A model generated the notes under the pieces. That model saw only the letters and a program-made list of their open reading frames with translations, ran no database searches and had not been told where the DNA came from. From Gordonia crocea (GTDB lineage Bacteria; Actinomycetota; Actinomycetes; Mycobacteriales; Mycobacteriaceae), in NCBI RefSeq assembly GCF_009932435.1, contig NZ_BJOU01000018.1:1-41962 (forward strand): DNA of 41,962 nucleotides, written 5' to 3'. How positions within the stretch are numbered: position 1 is the first letter of the stretch; each line of letters begins with the position of its first letter. A program made the translations under genes and the position numbers. Below are positions 22,568 to 31,023 of the stretch, in pieces.

Positions 22568-23710
22568 ATGCCGGTCGACCGCCTCCTGCCCACCGACGAG
22601 GCCCACGACCTCATCGCGCTGACCCGCGAGATCGCCGACAAGGCCCTGCTGCCGATCGTCGACGACTACGAGAAGACCGAGACGTACCCGGCGCAGGCCT
22701 TCGCCACCCTGGGCGAGGCCGGGCTGTTGAGCCTGCCGTACCCATCGGAGTGGGGCGGTGGCGATCAGCCGTACGAGGTGTACCTGCAGGTCCTCGAGGA
22801 GATCGCGGCGCGCTGGGCGGCGGTCGCGGTCGCGGTCAGCGTGCACAGCCTCGCCTGTCACCCGCTGATGGCCTTCGGTTCCGACGAGCAGAAGCAACGC
22901 TGGCTGCCCGACATGCTCGGCGGTGCCACCATCGGCGCCTACAGCCTCTCCGAGCCACAGGCCGGATCGGATGCCGCGGCGTTGGTGTGCAAGGCCGAAC
23001 CGGTCGACGGCGGCTACTCGCTCACCGGCACCAAGGCGTGGGTCACCCACGGCGGGGTCGCCGACTTCTACAACGTCTTCGCGCGCACCGGCGAGGGATC
23101 CAAGGGTATTTCGTGCTTCCTGGTCCCCAAGGACACCGAGGGCCTGGCCTTCGGGCAACCCGAGGAGAAGATGGGGCTGACCGCGGTCCCGACGACGGCC
23201 GTGTTCTACGACGCGGCGTTCGTTCCCGCCGAGCGGCGGATCGGCGACGAGGGGCAAGGATTGTCGATTGCGTTCAGCGCACTGGACTCCGGTCGGCTCG
23301 GCATTGCGGCGGTGGCCGTCGGTATTGCGCAGGCAGCTCTCGACGAGGCGGCCGCCTACGCCAACGAGCGGACCGCGTTCGGCTCGGCGATCATCGAACA
23401 TCAGGGGCTGGCGTTCCTGCTGGCCGATATGGCTGCGGCCGTCGACTCGGCCCGGGCGACCTATCTCGACGCCGCCCGTCGACGCGACGCCGGGCTGCCG
23501 TATTCCCGACAGGCGTCGGTCGCCAAGCTCATTGCCACCGACGCCGCGATGAAGGTCACCACCGACGCGGTCCAGGTCTTCGGGGGTTACGGCTATACCC
23601 GCGACTACCGCGTGGAGCGGCTGATGCGCGAAGCCAAGATCACCCAGATCTTCGAGGGCACCAACCAGATTCAGCGCCTGGTGATCGGCCGCACGCTCGT
23701 CCAGAAGTAG
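22568..23710 (+). CDS. Acyl-CoA dehydrogenase (FadE type)
   Basis: A 380-residue flavoenzyme that introduces an alpha-beta double bond into acyl-CoA. It has the helical N-domain (LTREIADKALLPIVDDYEK), FAD-contact strands GAYSLSEPQAGSDAA and TKAWVTHGG, and the C-terminal helical domain with QVFGGYGYTRDYRVERLMREAK. The catalytic glutamate is in FEGTNQIQR, as in short- and medium-chain enzymes. It is a single-chain enzyme, unlike the alpha2beta2 FadE pairs used on the sterol nucleus side chain. ATG 22568 lies 5 bp after the oxidoreductase stop. It ends 6 bp from a convergent amidohydrolase gene. Confidence 0.93.
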   Translation: MPVDRLLPTDEAHDLIALTREIADKALLPIVDDYEKTETYPAQAFATLGEAGLLSLPYPSEWGGGDQPYEVYLQVLEEIAARWAAVAVAVSVHSLACHPLMAFGSDEQKQRWLPDMLGGATIGAYSLSEPQAGSDAAALVCKAEPVDGGYSLTGTKAWVTHGGVADFYNVFARTGEGSKGISCFLVPKDTEGLAFGQPEEKMGLTAVPTTAVFYDAAFVPAERRIGDEGQGLSIAFSALDSGRLGIAAVAVGIAQAALDEAAAYANERTAFGSAIIEHQGLAFLLADMAAAVDSARATYLDAARRRDAGLPYSRQASVAKLIATDAAMKVTTDAVQVFGGYGYTRDYRVERLMREAKITQIFEGTNQIQRLVIGRTLVQK

Positions 23711-23716
23711 CCCGGC

Positions 23717-24625
23717 TCAGAGCCCGAACAACTGCGCGGCGTTGTCGTGCAGGACGCGGCGCAGCCAGTCGTCGCCGAGGTCGAGCCGGATCAGCGCCTC
23801 GATGCCGTGGGCGTAGCGGTAGGGGATGTTGGGGTAGTCTGATCCCCAGAAAACCTTGGCGCCCAAGGCTCTCACTCGGGGCAGTGCCTCGCGGGGGTAC
23901 GGCGCATCCGCTTCGGCGAAGTCGGTGAAGCTCATCGTCGTGTCCAACCCGATGTTCTCGTAGCGCTCCGCGAGGTCGAGGAAGTCGAGGTACTCAACGG
24001 TCCCCATGTGCGCGATGATCAACCGCAGTCCGGGGAACCGGGACAACACGTCGGCGACCGGCCCGGGGCCGGTGTGCCGACCCGGCGCCGGACCCGAGCC
24101 GCAGTGGATGATGACCGGCAGGCCGGCGTCGGCGACGAGTCCCCAGACAGGGTCGAGCAGCGGGTCGGACGGGGAGAAGTCGCCGACCTGCACGTGCACT
24201 TTGAAAATGCGCGTCCCCGCCTCGATCGCCGCCGCGGTGTACTGCGCCGCGCCGGGCTCCGGGTAGAAGGTCGAGGTGTGCAGGCAGCGCGGCTCGCGGG
24301 CGGCGAAGTCGACGGCCCACGAGTTCAACCACGCGGCCATGTCGGGTTTGTGGGCGTAGATCATCGACGTGAACGCGCGCACCCCGAACGCCTCGAGACC
24401 GTCGACGCGGGCCTGCTCGTCGGCGCGGTAGGTGATCGGCCAATCCCGGCCCAGCAGCGGGCCGGCCGAGTCGAAGTAGGCCCAGACCTTGTCCATCACA
24501 TTGCCCGGCATGAAGTGGGTGTGGATGTCGATCACCCCGGGCAGCCCGAGCGGCTCCCACAACGCTCGGACAGCAGCGGCGTCGGCCGGGGAGAACGGTG
24601 TCGTCACGTCATCGTCGGAACACAC
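23717..24625 (-). CDS. Amidohydrolase-2 family hydrolase
   Basis: A 302-residue TIM-barrel metal hydrolase or decarboxylase of the amidohydrolase-2 (ACMSD-related) family. The metal-binding motif DIHTHF is near residue 33, with later ligands in IIHCGSG and IIAHMG and the family's final acidic residue in FWGSDYPNIPYRYAHG. The mid-region KVHVQVGDFSPSDP contains the Lys/His pair often seen here. The start could be GTG 24625 or GTG 24607; neither has a strong ribosome site. It lies 37 bp downstream of the epimerase-type gene on the same strand and may share its transcript. Substrate unknown; ring-cleavage products or CoA-free acids are plausible. Confidence 0.87.
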   Translation of the reverse strand: MCSDDDVTTPFSPADAAAVRALWEPLGLPGVIDIHTHFMPGNVMDKVWAYFDSAGPLLGRDWPITYRADEQARVDGLEAFGVRAFTSMIYAHKPDMAAWLNSWAVDFAAREPRCLHTSTFYPEPGAAQYTAAAIEAGTRIFKVHVQVGDFSPSDPLLDPVWGLVADAGLPVIIHCGSGPAPGRHTGPGPVADVLSRFPGLRLIIAHMGTVEYLDFLDLAERYENIGLDTTMSFTDFAEADAPYPREALPRVRALGAKVFWGSDYPNIPYRYAHGIEALIRLDLGDDWLRRVLHDNAAQLFGL

Positions 24626-24662
24626 GGACCCAGACTAACCCCGCCCCGGCGGGCGGGTCGGA

Positions 24663-25640
24663 TCAGTCGTCGTCGAACACCGCGTCGATCGTCTCGGTCG
24701 CCGGCCGGAAGGTGGCGCCGAGCGACGCCGCGGCGCTGTTGTCGGGGATCGGCGGGTAGAGCAGGTACTGGGCGGCGGATTCGCTGAGTTGGTCGACGCC
24801 GGCCGGGACCAGCGAGCGGAAGCGGTCGGCGAGCCGGCCGATCCCGAGCAGCGCGCGGTTGGGGATCGGCACGTAGCGGGTGTGCCGCCCCGAGGCGTGG
24901 CGCAGCGCCCGGGCGAGGTCGGCGCCGATGATCCGGTGCCCGCCGGCCAGGATGCGGCGCGGGCCGTGCCCGGGTTCGAGCAGGCGGACGTGCAGGTCGG
25001 CCAGGTCGCGGACGTCGACGAGGGTCAGCCCGGCGGTGCGGCCCAGCACCCCGACGCCGGCGAGGGTGCGCACGCCGTCGCCGGCCTCCCCGCGGTGCCC
25101 GGCGGCCGACGGGCCGGCGACGCCGGTGGGGTAGACGATGGCGACGGGTGCTCCCTCGTCCTGCAGCGAGCGGACGTAGACCTCCACCGCGGTCTTGGCC
25201 TGCCCGTAGGCGCCGGCGCCCCCGGTGACCGGCAGGTCGCCGTGCATGACCGCCGTCGTCGGGGTCCACAGCGCGGCGATGCTCGACACGTGCACGACCG
25301 GGTCGATGCCCGCCCGCACGGCCCCGCCGATCACGTTGCGCGCGCCCGCGAGATTGCGCTGCACCAGGGCCCGCTCCCCGTCGGCGTCGGTGCCGTGCAG
25401 GGCGACCTCGGCGGCCGCGTGCACCACGGCGTCGCAGCCCTGCAGGGCCCGGGCGACGCCGGCCTCGTCGGTGATGTCGCCGACCACGGCGTCGTCGGCG
25501 TCGAACCCGAAAAAGGCTGCGGCGCGGGCCAGCTTGTCGGGGTTGCGCACGAGGAAGCGGATCTGGTGGCCGCGGCGGGCGATCGCGTCGGCGGTCCAGC
25601 CGCCGACGAATCCGGTGGCACCGGTGATCAGGACGCGCAC
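24663..25640 (-). CDS. NAD(P)-dependent epimerase/dehydratase-type reductase (extended SDR)
   Basis: A 325-residue extended short-chain reductase. The N-terminal VRVLITGATGFVGGWTADAIARRG is the TGxxGxxG nucleotide-binding fold. Later come VVGDITDEAGV, VVHAAAEVA, VSSIAALW, and the catalytic tyrosine/lysine in GAYGQAKTAVE (YxxxK). GTG 25640 is chosen because GAGGAG lies 6 bp upstream and residue 2 onward begins the Rossmann fold; a longer frame to 25859 would cross the KstR-type operator. The family includes 3-beta-hydroxysteroid dehydrogenase and dihydroflavonol reductase relatives, which suits the sterol/lipid setting. Divergent from the acyltransferase operon. Confidence 0.88.
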   Translation of the reverse strand: MRVLITGATGFVGGWTADAIARRGHQIRFLVRNPDKLARAAAFFGFDADDAVVGDITDEAGVARALQGCDAVVHAAAEVALHGTDADGERALVQRNLAGARNVIGGAVRAGIDPVVHVSSIAALWTPTTAVMHGDLPVTGGAGAYGQAKTAVEVYVRSLQDEGAPVAIVYPTGVAGPSAAGHRGEAGDGVRTLAGVGVLGRTAGLTLVDVRDLADLHVRLLEPGHGPRRILAGGHRIIGADLARALRHASGRHTRYVPIPNRALLGIGRLADRFRSLVPAGVDQLSESAAQYLLYPPIPDNSAAASLGATFRPATETIDAVFDDD

Positions 25641-25713
25641 GGCGGTCTCCTCTGCGGTGGGCGGAACGGCTGGTGGTCTCGGATGGCGGATCCGGGAAAC
25701 GTGCTCTATTCTA

Positions 25714-25735
25714 AAACTAGAACACGTTCTAGTTT
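25714..25735. promoter_or_regulatory. Perfect KstR-type palindrome in a divergent promoter
   Basis: A perfect palindrome with arms AAACTAGAAC (25714-25723) and GTTCTAGTTT (25726-25735) around AC. The core TAGAACACGTTCTA (25718-25731) fits TNNAACNNGTTNNA exactly. It stands between the epimerase-type gene (start 25640) and the acyltransferase-FadD12-WS/DGAT-hydrolase operon (start 25815). The 174-bp gap holds no other clear feature. Confidence 0.85.
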
Positions 25736-25814
25736 CCTCGATGGCCCGCGGGCCGCCGATGGTGAAACGACAATAAAGAGCAGGGAGTCGATCGATACGA
25801 AGGGGGTGGCGACC

Positions 25815-26633
25815 GTGGCCGAAGACAAGTCGCAGCCGGTGCCGGAGAAGGGCTCGCAAGCCCGCTGGGACCCCGAGTGGGTGGCCCGCGTCCTACCGCT
25901 GCTCAAGACCATCGCCAAGGTCTACTTCCGCTCCGAGGTGCGCGGGATGGACAAGGTGCCCGACGGGGGAGTGTTGCTGGTCAGCAACCACTCCGGCGGC
26001 ATGGTCGCCTACGACGTCCCGCTCATCGCGGTCGCCTTCGCCGACGAGTTCGGCGCCGACCGACCGTTGTGCACGCTGGCCCACGACCTGGTGTTCCTGG
26101 GGGCGGGAGACACCATCTTCGGCAAGTTCGGCTTCCTGCGCGCCCATCCGCGCAACGCCGTCGCCGCGCTGCGCGAGGGCATGGCGACGCTGGTGTTCCC
26201 CGGCGGTGTCTGGGACGCGATGCGGCCCACCTCGGCGTCGGCGAAGATCAACTTCAACGGCCAACAGGGTTACGTGCGCACCGCCATCATAGCAGGGGTG
26301 CCGATCGTCCCCATCGTCACCATCGGCGGCCAGGAGACCCAGCTGTTCCTCAACGACGGCGCGGGCCTGGCCAAACTGTTGCGGCTGGACAAGCTGATCC
26401 GGGCCACCCGGGCGCCGCTGACCTTCGGCTTCCCCTTCGGGCTCACGCTGGGCATGCCGCCCAACGTGCCGCTGCCGTCGAAGATGGTGACCCAGGTGCT
26501 CGACCCCATCGACATCACCGCCGAGTTCGGCGAGGACCCCGACATCGACGCCGTCGACGAGGAGATCCGGTCGCGGATGCAGGCCGCCCTCGACGAACTC
26601 GACCGCGACCGTCGATTCCCGATCATCGGGTGA
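25815..26633 (+). CDS. Lysophospholipid/diacylglycerol acyltransferase-like protein (PlsC family)
   Basis: A 272-residue membrane-associated acyltransferase. The catalytic motif is a variant, VSNHSGGMVAYD, in place of NHxxxxD, followed by the substrate motif LVFPGGVWDAMRP in place of FPEGTR; both variants are usual in the actinobacterial branch of the family. The central GYVRTAIIAGVPIVPIVTIGG is the hydrophobic GVPIVPV-like strand. It probably transfers an acyl group from CoA to a glycerol- or lysolipid. GTG 25815 is favoured because AGGGGG ends 8 bp upstream; GTG 25806 is an alternative. It is the first gene of a four-gene operon corresponding to Rv1428c next to fadD12 in M. tuberculosis, as I remember that map. 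Confidence 0.87.
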   Translation: MAEDKSQPVPEKGSQARWDPEWVARVLPLLKTIAKVYFRSEVRGMDKVPDGGVLLVSNHSGGMVAYDVPLIAVAFADEFGADRPLCTLAHDLVFLGAGDTIFGKFGFLRAHPRNAVAALREGMATLVFPGGVWDAMRPTSASAKINFNGQQGYVRTAIIAGVPIVPIVTIGGQETQLFLNDGAGLAKLLRLDKLIRATRAPLTFGFPFGLTLGMPPNVPLPSKMVTQVLDPIDITAEFGEDPDIDAVDEEIRSRMQAALDELDRDRRFPIIG

Positions 26634-26637
26634 GGCC

Positions 26638-28278
26638 ATGACCGCGTTGCGCAACCGACTCAGCCACTACGCGTGGATCGTCCGCGTCTTGGTGTCCAGC
26701 GGATTCCTCACCCTGCTGCGCCCCGACCGCTACCTGCGGATGGGGTTGTCGTTGCGCCGCCAGGGCGGGACGAACGCGGTCAGCGGCATCGGCCTCGCCG
26801 CCGCCCAATACCCCGACGCCGTCGCCCTGCACGACGAGGCCGGCTCGCTGACCTGGGCGCAACTCGACGCCCGGGCCGACGCGCTGGCCGTCGGGCTCAG
26901 TGAGTCGACCGTCCGGCCGCCGCGCACCGTCGCGATCATGTGCCGCAACCACCGCGGCATCGTCGAGGCGATCGCCGCGACGATCCGGTTGGGCGCCGAC
27001 GCGGTCCTGCTCAACACCGGGTTCGCCGGGCCGCAGCTCGCCGACGTCCTCAAGCGCGAACAGGCCGACATCCTCATCGCCGACGACGAGTTCGCCGGCC
27101 TCATCGACCATGCCCGCCAATCTGATTCGGGCCTGCGGTGCCTGTGGTCGTGGCAGGAGGGGATCGGCCTGCGCGCCGATCCCGGCACCGTCGAGCACCT
27201 CATCTCCTCCCGGATGGGGCAGCGCCCGGCGCCGCCGCGCAAACCCGGCCGGATCATCCTGCTGACCTCGGGCACCACCGGCACCCCCAAGGGCGCCAAG
27301 CGCGGCGCCAGCGGATCGGACGTCTCGTCGCTCGCGGCGATGCTCGACCGCATCCCGTGGCGCGGCGGGGAGACGACGGTCATCGCGGCCCCGATCTTCC
27401 ACGCCTGGGGCTTCGGCCAGATGGCCATCTCGTCGACGATGCACGCGACGATGGTCATGCGTCGCCGGTTCGACCCGCAAGGCACGCTCGACCTCGTGCG
27501 CGACCACGGTGCGAGCGGGCTCGCCGTCGTCCCGGTGATGCTCGAACGGATCATGGACCTGCCCGTCGATGTGCTCGACGCCAAGCCGATGCCGACGCTG
27601 CGGTTCGCCACCGCCAGCGGGTCGCGGATGCGCGCGGAATCGCTCACCGCCTTCATGGACCGCTTCGGCGACGTGGTTTACAACAGCTACAACGCCACCG
27701 AGGCCGGTCTGATCAGCACCGCGACCCCGGCCGACCTGCGGATCGCCCCGGACACCGCCGGGCGGCCCATCGCCGGCACCCGGGTGCGGATTCTCGACGA
27801 CGATCGGCGCCCGCTCCCGGTCGGCGAGATCGGCGTCATCGCGGTGGCCAACGAGTCGGCCTTCGACGGATACACCGGCACCGAGACCAAGGACTACGCC
27901 GACGGCTACATGCTCTCCGGCGACGTCGGGCGGATCGACGGGAACGGCCTGCTCTACGTCGTCGGACGCGACGACGAGATGATCGTCTCCGGCGGCGAGA
28001 ACGTCTACCCGCTGGAGGTCGAGCTGGTCCTCGACGCCCACCCGGGGGTGGCCGAGGTCGCGGTGATCGGCGTCGACGACGAGAAGTTCGGCCAGCGGCT
28101 CGCCGCCTTCGTCGTGCGGTCCGGCGGTTCCGACGTCGATGCCGACGCGTTGAAGGCGCACGTGAAGAGCCAGCTCGCCGGGTACAAGGTGCCGCGCGAC
28201 ATCCATTTCATCGAACTGTTGCCCCGCAACGCCACCGGCAAGGTGCTCAAGCGCGACCTCACCGAGGAGGGACGATGA
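26638..28278 (+). CDS. fadD12: FadD12-like acyl-CoA ligase
   Basis: A 546-residue AMP-forming ligase. It has an N-terminal extension of about 40 residues before the core (AQYPDAVALHDEAGSLTW), the phosphate loop LLTSGTTGTPKGAKRG, the YNSYNATEAGL adenine motif, YMLSGDVGRIDGNGLLYVVGRDDEMIVSGGENVYP hinge region pieces, and the catalytic lysine in NATGKVLKR. It would make acyl-CoA for the flanking acyltransferases. The gene lies between a PlsC-type acyltransferase and a WS/DGAT gene, the same company that fadD12 (Rv1427c) keeps in M. tuberculosis, which supports the name. ATG 26638 is 4 bp after the preceding stop. Its TGA overlaps the next ATG by 4 bp (ATGA). Confidence 0.88.
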   Translation: MTALRNRLSHYAWIVRVLVSSGFLTLLRPDRYLRMGLSLRRQGGTNAVSGIGLAAAQYPDAVALHDEAGSLTWAQLDARADALAVGLSESTVRPPRTVAIMCRNHRGIVEAIAATIRLGADAVLLNTGFAGPQLADVLKREQADILIADDEFAGLIDHARQSDSGLRCLWSWQEGIGLRADPGTVEHLISSRMGQRPAPPRKPGRIILLTSGTTGTPKGAKRGASGSDVSSLAAMLDRIPWRGGETTVIAAPIFHAWGFGQMAISSTMHATMVMRRRFDPQGTLDLVRDHGASGLAVVPVMLERIMDLPVDVLDAKPMPTLRFATASGSRMRAESLTAFMDRFGDVVYNSYNATEAGLISTATPADLRIAPDTAGRPIAGTRVRILDDDRRPLPVGEIGVIAVANESAFDGYTGTETKDYADGYMLSGDVGRIDGNGLLYVVGRDDEMIVSGGENVYPLEVELVLDAHPGVAEVAVIGVDDEKFGQRLAAFVVRSGGSDVDADALKAHVKSQLAGYKVPRDIHFIELLPRNATGKVLKRDLTEEGR

Positions 28279-29735
28279 CCGGACTGCAGCGACTGTCGGG
28301 CAACGACGCCCTGATGCTCAACATGGAGAATCCGACGACGCCGATGCACACCCTCAAGGTGGCCATCGTCGACCCGTCGCGGCGCGGCCGCCCGATCACC
28401 CTGGACGAGCTCGTCGACGTACTGCCCCACTACCTCGGACACTTCCCGCGTGCGACACAGCGCGTGGAGGCGGCATCGGCGACCTACTCGGCGCGCCCGT
28501 TCTGGGTGGCCGACGAGAACTTCGACGTCAGCGCCCACCTCGACGAGCGGACCGCAGCCGCCCCCGGCGATCGTCGGGCGCTCGACACAATCCTGACCGA
28601 GCTGTCCGTCGAACAACTCGACCGGTCGCGGCCGCTGTGGGCGCTGACCCTCGTGAACGGCCTCGCCGACGGCCAGCAGGCCATCGTCGTGCGGGTCCAC
28701 CACGCCGTCGCCGACGGCTTGGCCGCCCTCAACACGTTCATGACCGCCACCGCCGAGCGGGGCGGCACGGTGGCGCCCGCCCCGGTCGGCGACATCGAGG
28801 CGGTGCAGCGCGAAGAACTGCTGCGCACTGCGCGCGCCGAGTCCAAGAAGCTCTTCCGGGAGGTGCCCAAGGCCACCGGCCGGCTGGTCAAGGGCATCGT
28901 CACCTCGCGGCGGTTCGAGAACCGGCACCTGGTGCCCAAGCCGATGGAGTCGTCGCGCAACAGCTTCTCCGCACCCAGCGGCGGCGAACGGCGTTGTGCC
29001 AGTGCGAGTCTGCCGCTCGCGCAATTCCAGCAGATCGCCGTCGCCACCGGGACCACCGTCAACGGCGCCCTGCACGGGGTGATCGCCGGGGCCAAGCGCG
29101 CCGAGATGATCGCCCGCAGCGAGGACCTGCGCTCGCCGGCGGTGACGGTGTTCGGGGTGGCCGCCGACATGGCGTCGACGCGCACCGCGGGCAATGAGAT
29201 CTCCACCGCGCTGGCCTATCTGCGCACCGACATCGCCGACCCGGTGCAGCGGCTGACCGCGACCGCGCAGAGCTGTGCCGCGGCGGTCACCAAGCGGCGC
29301 AGCATCGGCTTCGAGCTGACCGACCAGATCGCGGTCTACACCGGCCGCACCGGCCCGGTGTTCCGCAAGCTGGCGGCCCCGGTCACGCCGCGCGTCGTCA
29401 ACAACATCACCACGGCCAACCTGCCGGGTCCCCGTGAGACCCGCTGGGTGGGCGACATCGAGGTGGTGGACTGGATCTCGTTCGCGCTGGCGATCGCGCC
29501 GGCCGACGTGAACCTCACCGCCTACAGCTATGCCGGCCGGATCAGCATGGGGCTCATCACGACGCCGGAGTCGATGCCCGATCCGGAGGGTTTCCTCGAC
29601 CGCGTGCGCGAGTCGCTGCACGAAGTGCGCACGGCGTTGGTCGAGCGGGGGATGTTGGCGGCGCAGGACGCCGACCAATCAGCGGCCAAGCCGCCCACCA
29701 ATCCCGCGGCGAAGCCGCCCAAGAGAGTCGAGTAG
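28275..29735 (+). CDS. Wax ester synthase / diacylglycerol acyltransferase (WS/DGAT)
   Basis: A 486-residue acyltransferase that esterifies acyl-CoA onto diacylglycerol or a fatty alcohol, giving storage triacylglycerol or wax. The catalytic motif HHAVADGLAAL (HHxxxDG) is near residue 142. The N-terminal LSGNDALMLNMENPTTPMHTL is the usual family start, and the second-half motifs NGALHGVIAGAKR and NNITTANLPGPRE (the NVPGP-like strand) are both present. Members are peripheral membrane proteins on lipid bodies. It is coupled to the upstream ligase by an ATGA overlap. The C-terminal tail is a low-complexity KPP/NPAAKPP stretch with no counterpart in the core family. Confidence 0.93.
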   Translation: MTGLQRLSGNDALMLNMENPTTPMHTLKVAIVDPSRRGRPITLDELVDVLPHYLGHFPRATQRVEAASATYSARPFWVADENFDVSAHLDERTAAAPGDRRALDTILTELSVEQLDRSRPLWALTLVNGLADGQQAIVVRVHHAVADGLAALNTFMTATAERGGTVAPAPVGDIEAVQREELLRTARAESKKLFREVPKATGRLVKGIVTSRRFENRHLVPKPMESSRNSFSAPSGGERRCASASLPLAQFQQIAVATGTTVNGALHGVIAGAKRAEMIARSEDLRSPAVTVFGVAADMASTRTAGNEISTALAYLRTDIADPVQRLTATAQSCAAAVTKRRSIGFELTDQIAVYTGRTGPVFRKLAAPVTPRVVNNITTANLPGPRETRWVGDIEVVDWISFALAIAPADVNLTAYSYAGRISMGLITTPESMPDPEGFLDRVRESLHEVRTALVERGMLAAQDADQSAAKPPTNPAAKPPKRVE

Positions 29736-29740
29736 CCATC

Positions 29741-30889
29741 GTGGGTCTGACCATCTGGGATACGACTGTGGCCCGCGTGGGTCTGTTCGCCAACGTCGTG
29801 CCGCGGGCCGTCGCCAGTGCGCGCGCGGCGAAGAACGGCGATGAGCGCCTGGGCATTCCGCCGTCGAAGGTCGGCGCGCGCACGGTGGGCGAGTCGGCCG
29901 TCGACGAGCTGTTCGTCGCCCTCAACTCGGTGCTGCGCGACGTGTCGGAGATCGACGACCTCGCCGCCGCGGTGCAGCGTTGCGACGCGGCCGCGCCGGT
30001 GCTCACCGAGCTCGGGGTCACCGGGGTCAACCGCCCCCAGCCGGTGCCGACGATCTTGCGGCGCAGCCGCAAGCGCTTCACCACGACGGTCTACGACCAC
30101 GTCGACTTCAAGCTGGACGTCGACCTGCCCGAGCCGATGGCCGCCTATGCGCCCTACCTCGACGGAGTGTCGTCGGCGCGGGTGCTGGCCCACGAGGAGC
30201 CGGGCCGGCGCTGGATCATCTGGGTGCACGGTGCCGGGCAGGGCCGTCCCGACGACATGTTCTCGTTCCGGGCCGCCCACCTGCACGAGAAGCTGGGATA
30301 CAACGTGGTGCTGCCGGTGCTGCCGGCGCACGGCGCACGGCGGCACCCCAACGTCGCCTTCCCGGGTTTCGACCCGTTGGAGAACATCGCGGTGACGATT
30401 CGGGCGGTCGCCGAGATCCGGGCGCTGGTGTCTTGGATCGGCGCGCAGGATCCGGCCGAGGTGACCATTGCCGGGACGTCGCTGGGCGGACCGTTGGCCG
30501 GACTCGTCGCCGGGTTGGAGCCGTTGGTGTCCTCGGTGTTGGCGTTGGTGCCGATGCTCGGCGTGCACACGACGCTGGCCCACCACATGGACCGGGTCGG
30601 CAAGATCGGCCGGGAGGCGGCCGCGCTGCTGCGCTCGGACAGTGTCCGAGCCGTCTCGTCGGTCGTCGACCCGCTGGCGGTGACGCCCTATGCGGAGCCG
30701 GACCGGAGGTTGGTGATCGCCGCGCTCAACGACCGGGTGACCTGGGTGACCGCGGCCCAGAAACTGCACCACCACTGGGGTGGCCGGATCGAGTGGTACG
30801 CCGGCGGGCATGTCGGCCACGTGTTCTCTGGCCGAGTCCGCGAACTCACCGACGAGTTCTTGGCCGAGGCCGCCGCTGCGACCCCCTAA
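29741..30889 (+). CDS. Alpha/beta-hydrolase fold protein, LipO-like position
   Basis: A 382-residue alpha/beta hydrolase. The oxyanion region IIWVHGAGQGRPDDM is near residue 160. The nucleophile elbow is VTIAGTSLGGPLAGL (G-x-S-x-G), with a later acid in AALNDRVTWV and histidine in GGHVGHVFSGR. About 140 residues precede the catalytic domain, with no signal peptide. It is the last gene of the acyltransferase/FadD12/WS-DGAT operon and starts at GTG 29741, 5 bp after the previous stop. In M. tuberculosis a lipase gene (lipO) is found beside fadD12, so an acylglycerol or ester hydrolase role is likely. Repeat array C begins one base after its TAA. Confidence 0.83.
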   Translation: MGLTIWDTTVARVGLFANVVPRAVASARAAKNGDERLGIPPSKVGARTVGESAVDELFVALNSVLRDVSEIDDLAAAVQRCDAAAPVLTELGVTGVNRPQPVPTILRRSRKRFTTTVYDHVDFKLDVDLPEPMAAYAPYLDGVSSARVLAHEEPGRRWIIWVHGAGQGRPDDMFSFRAAHLHEKLGYNVVLPVLPAHGARRHPNVAFPGFDPLENIAVTIRAVAEIRALVSWIGAQDPAEVTIAGTSLGGPLAGLVAGLEPLVSSVLALVPMLGVHTTLAHHMDRVGKIGREAAALLRSDSVRAVSSVVDPLAVTPYAEPDRRLVIAALNDRVTWVTAAQKLHHHWGGRIEWYAGGHVGHVFSGRVRELTDEFLAEAAAATP

Positions 30890-30890
30890 T

Positions 30891-31009
30891 CGCCGACTGG
30901 GCCCTCTTTCCCGCCGACTGGGCCCTGATCTTCGTCGACTGGGCCCTCATCTTCGTCGACTGGGCCCTCTTTTCCGCCGACTGGGCCCTCGATCTCGTCG
31001 ACTGGGCCC
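30891..31009 (+). repeat. Stop-codon-proximal 21-bp repeat array C (6 copies)
   Basis: Six cores at 30891, 30912, 30933, 30954, 30975 and 30996. Copies 3, 4 and 6 read CGTCGACTGGGCCC and the rest CGCCGACTGGGCCC. Spacers are TCTTTCC, TGATCTT, TCATCTT, TCTTTTC and TCGATCT. The array starts one base after the TAA of the hydrolase gene in sense orientation, and ends before a small GAGCG-A-CGCTC palindrome (31015-31025) that touches the stop of the convergent gene. Confidence 0.95.
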
Positions 31010-31023
31010 TCGATGAGCGACGC

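Noticed and set aside
25641..25859. Upstream extension of the epimerase-type gene
   Set aside because: It would read through the KstR palindrome and has no ribosome site; the Rossmann fold starts at GTG 25640.
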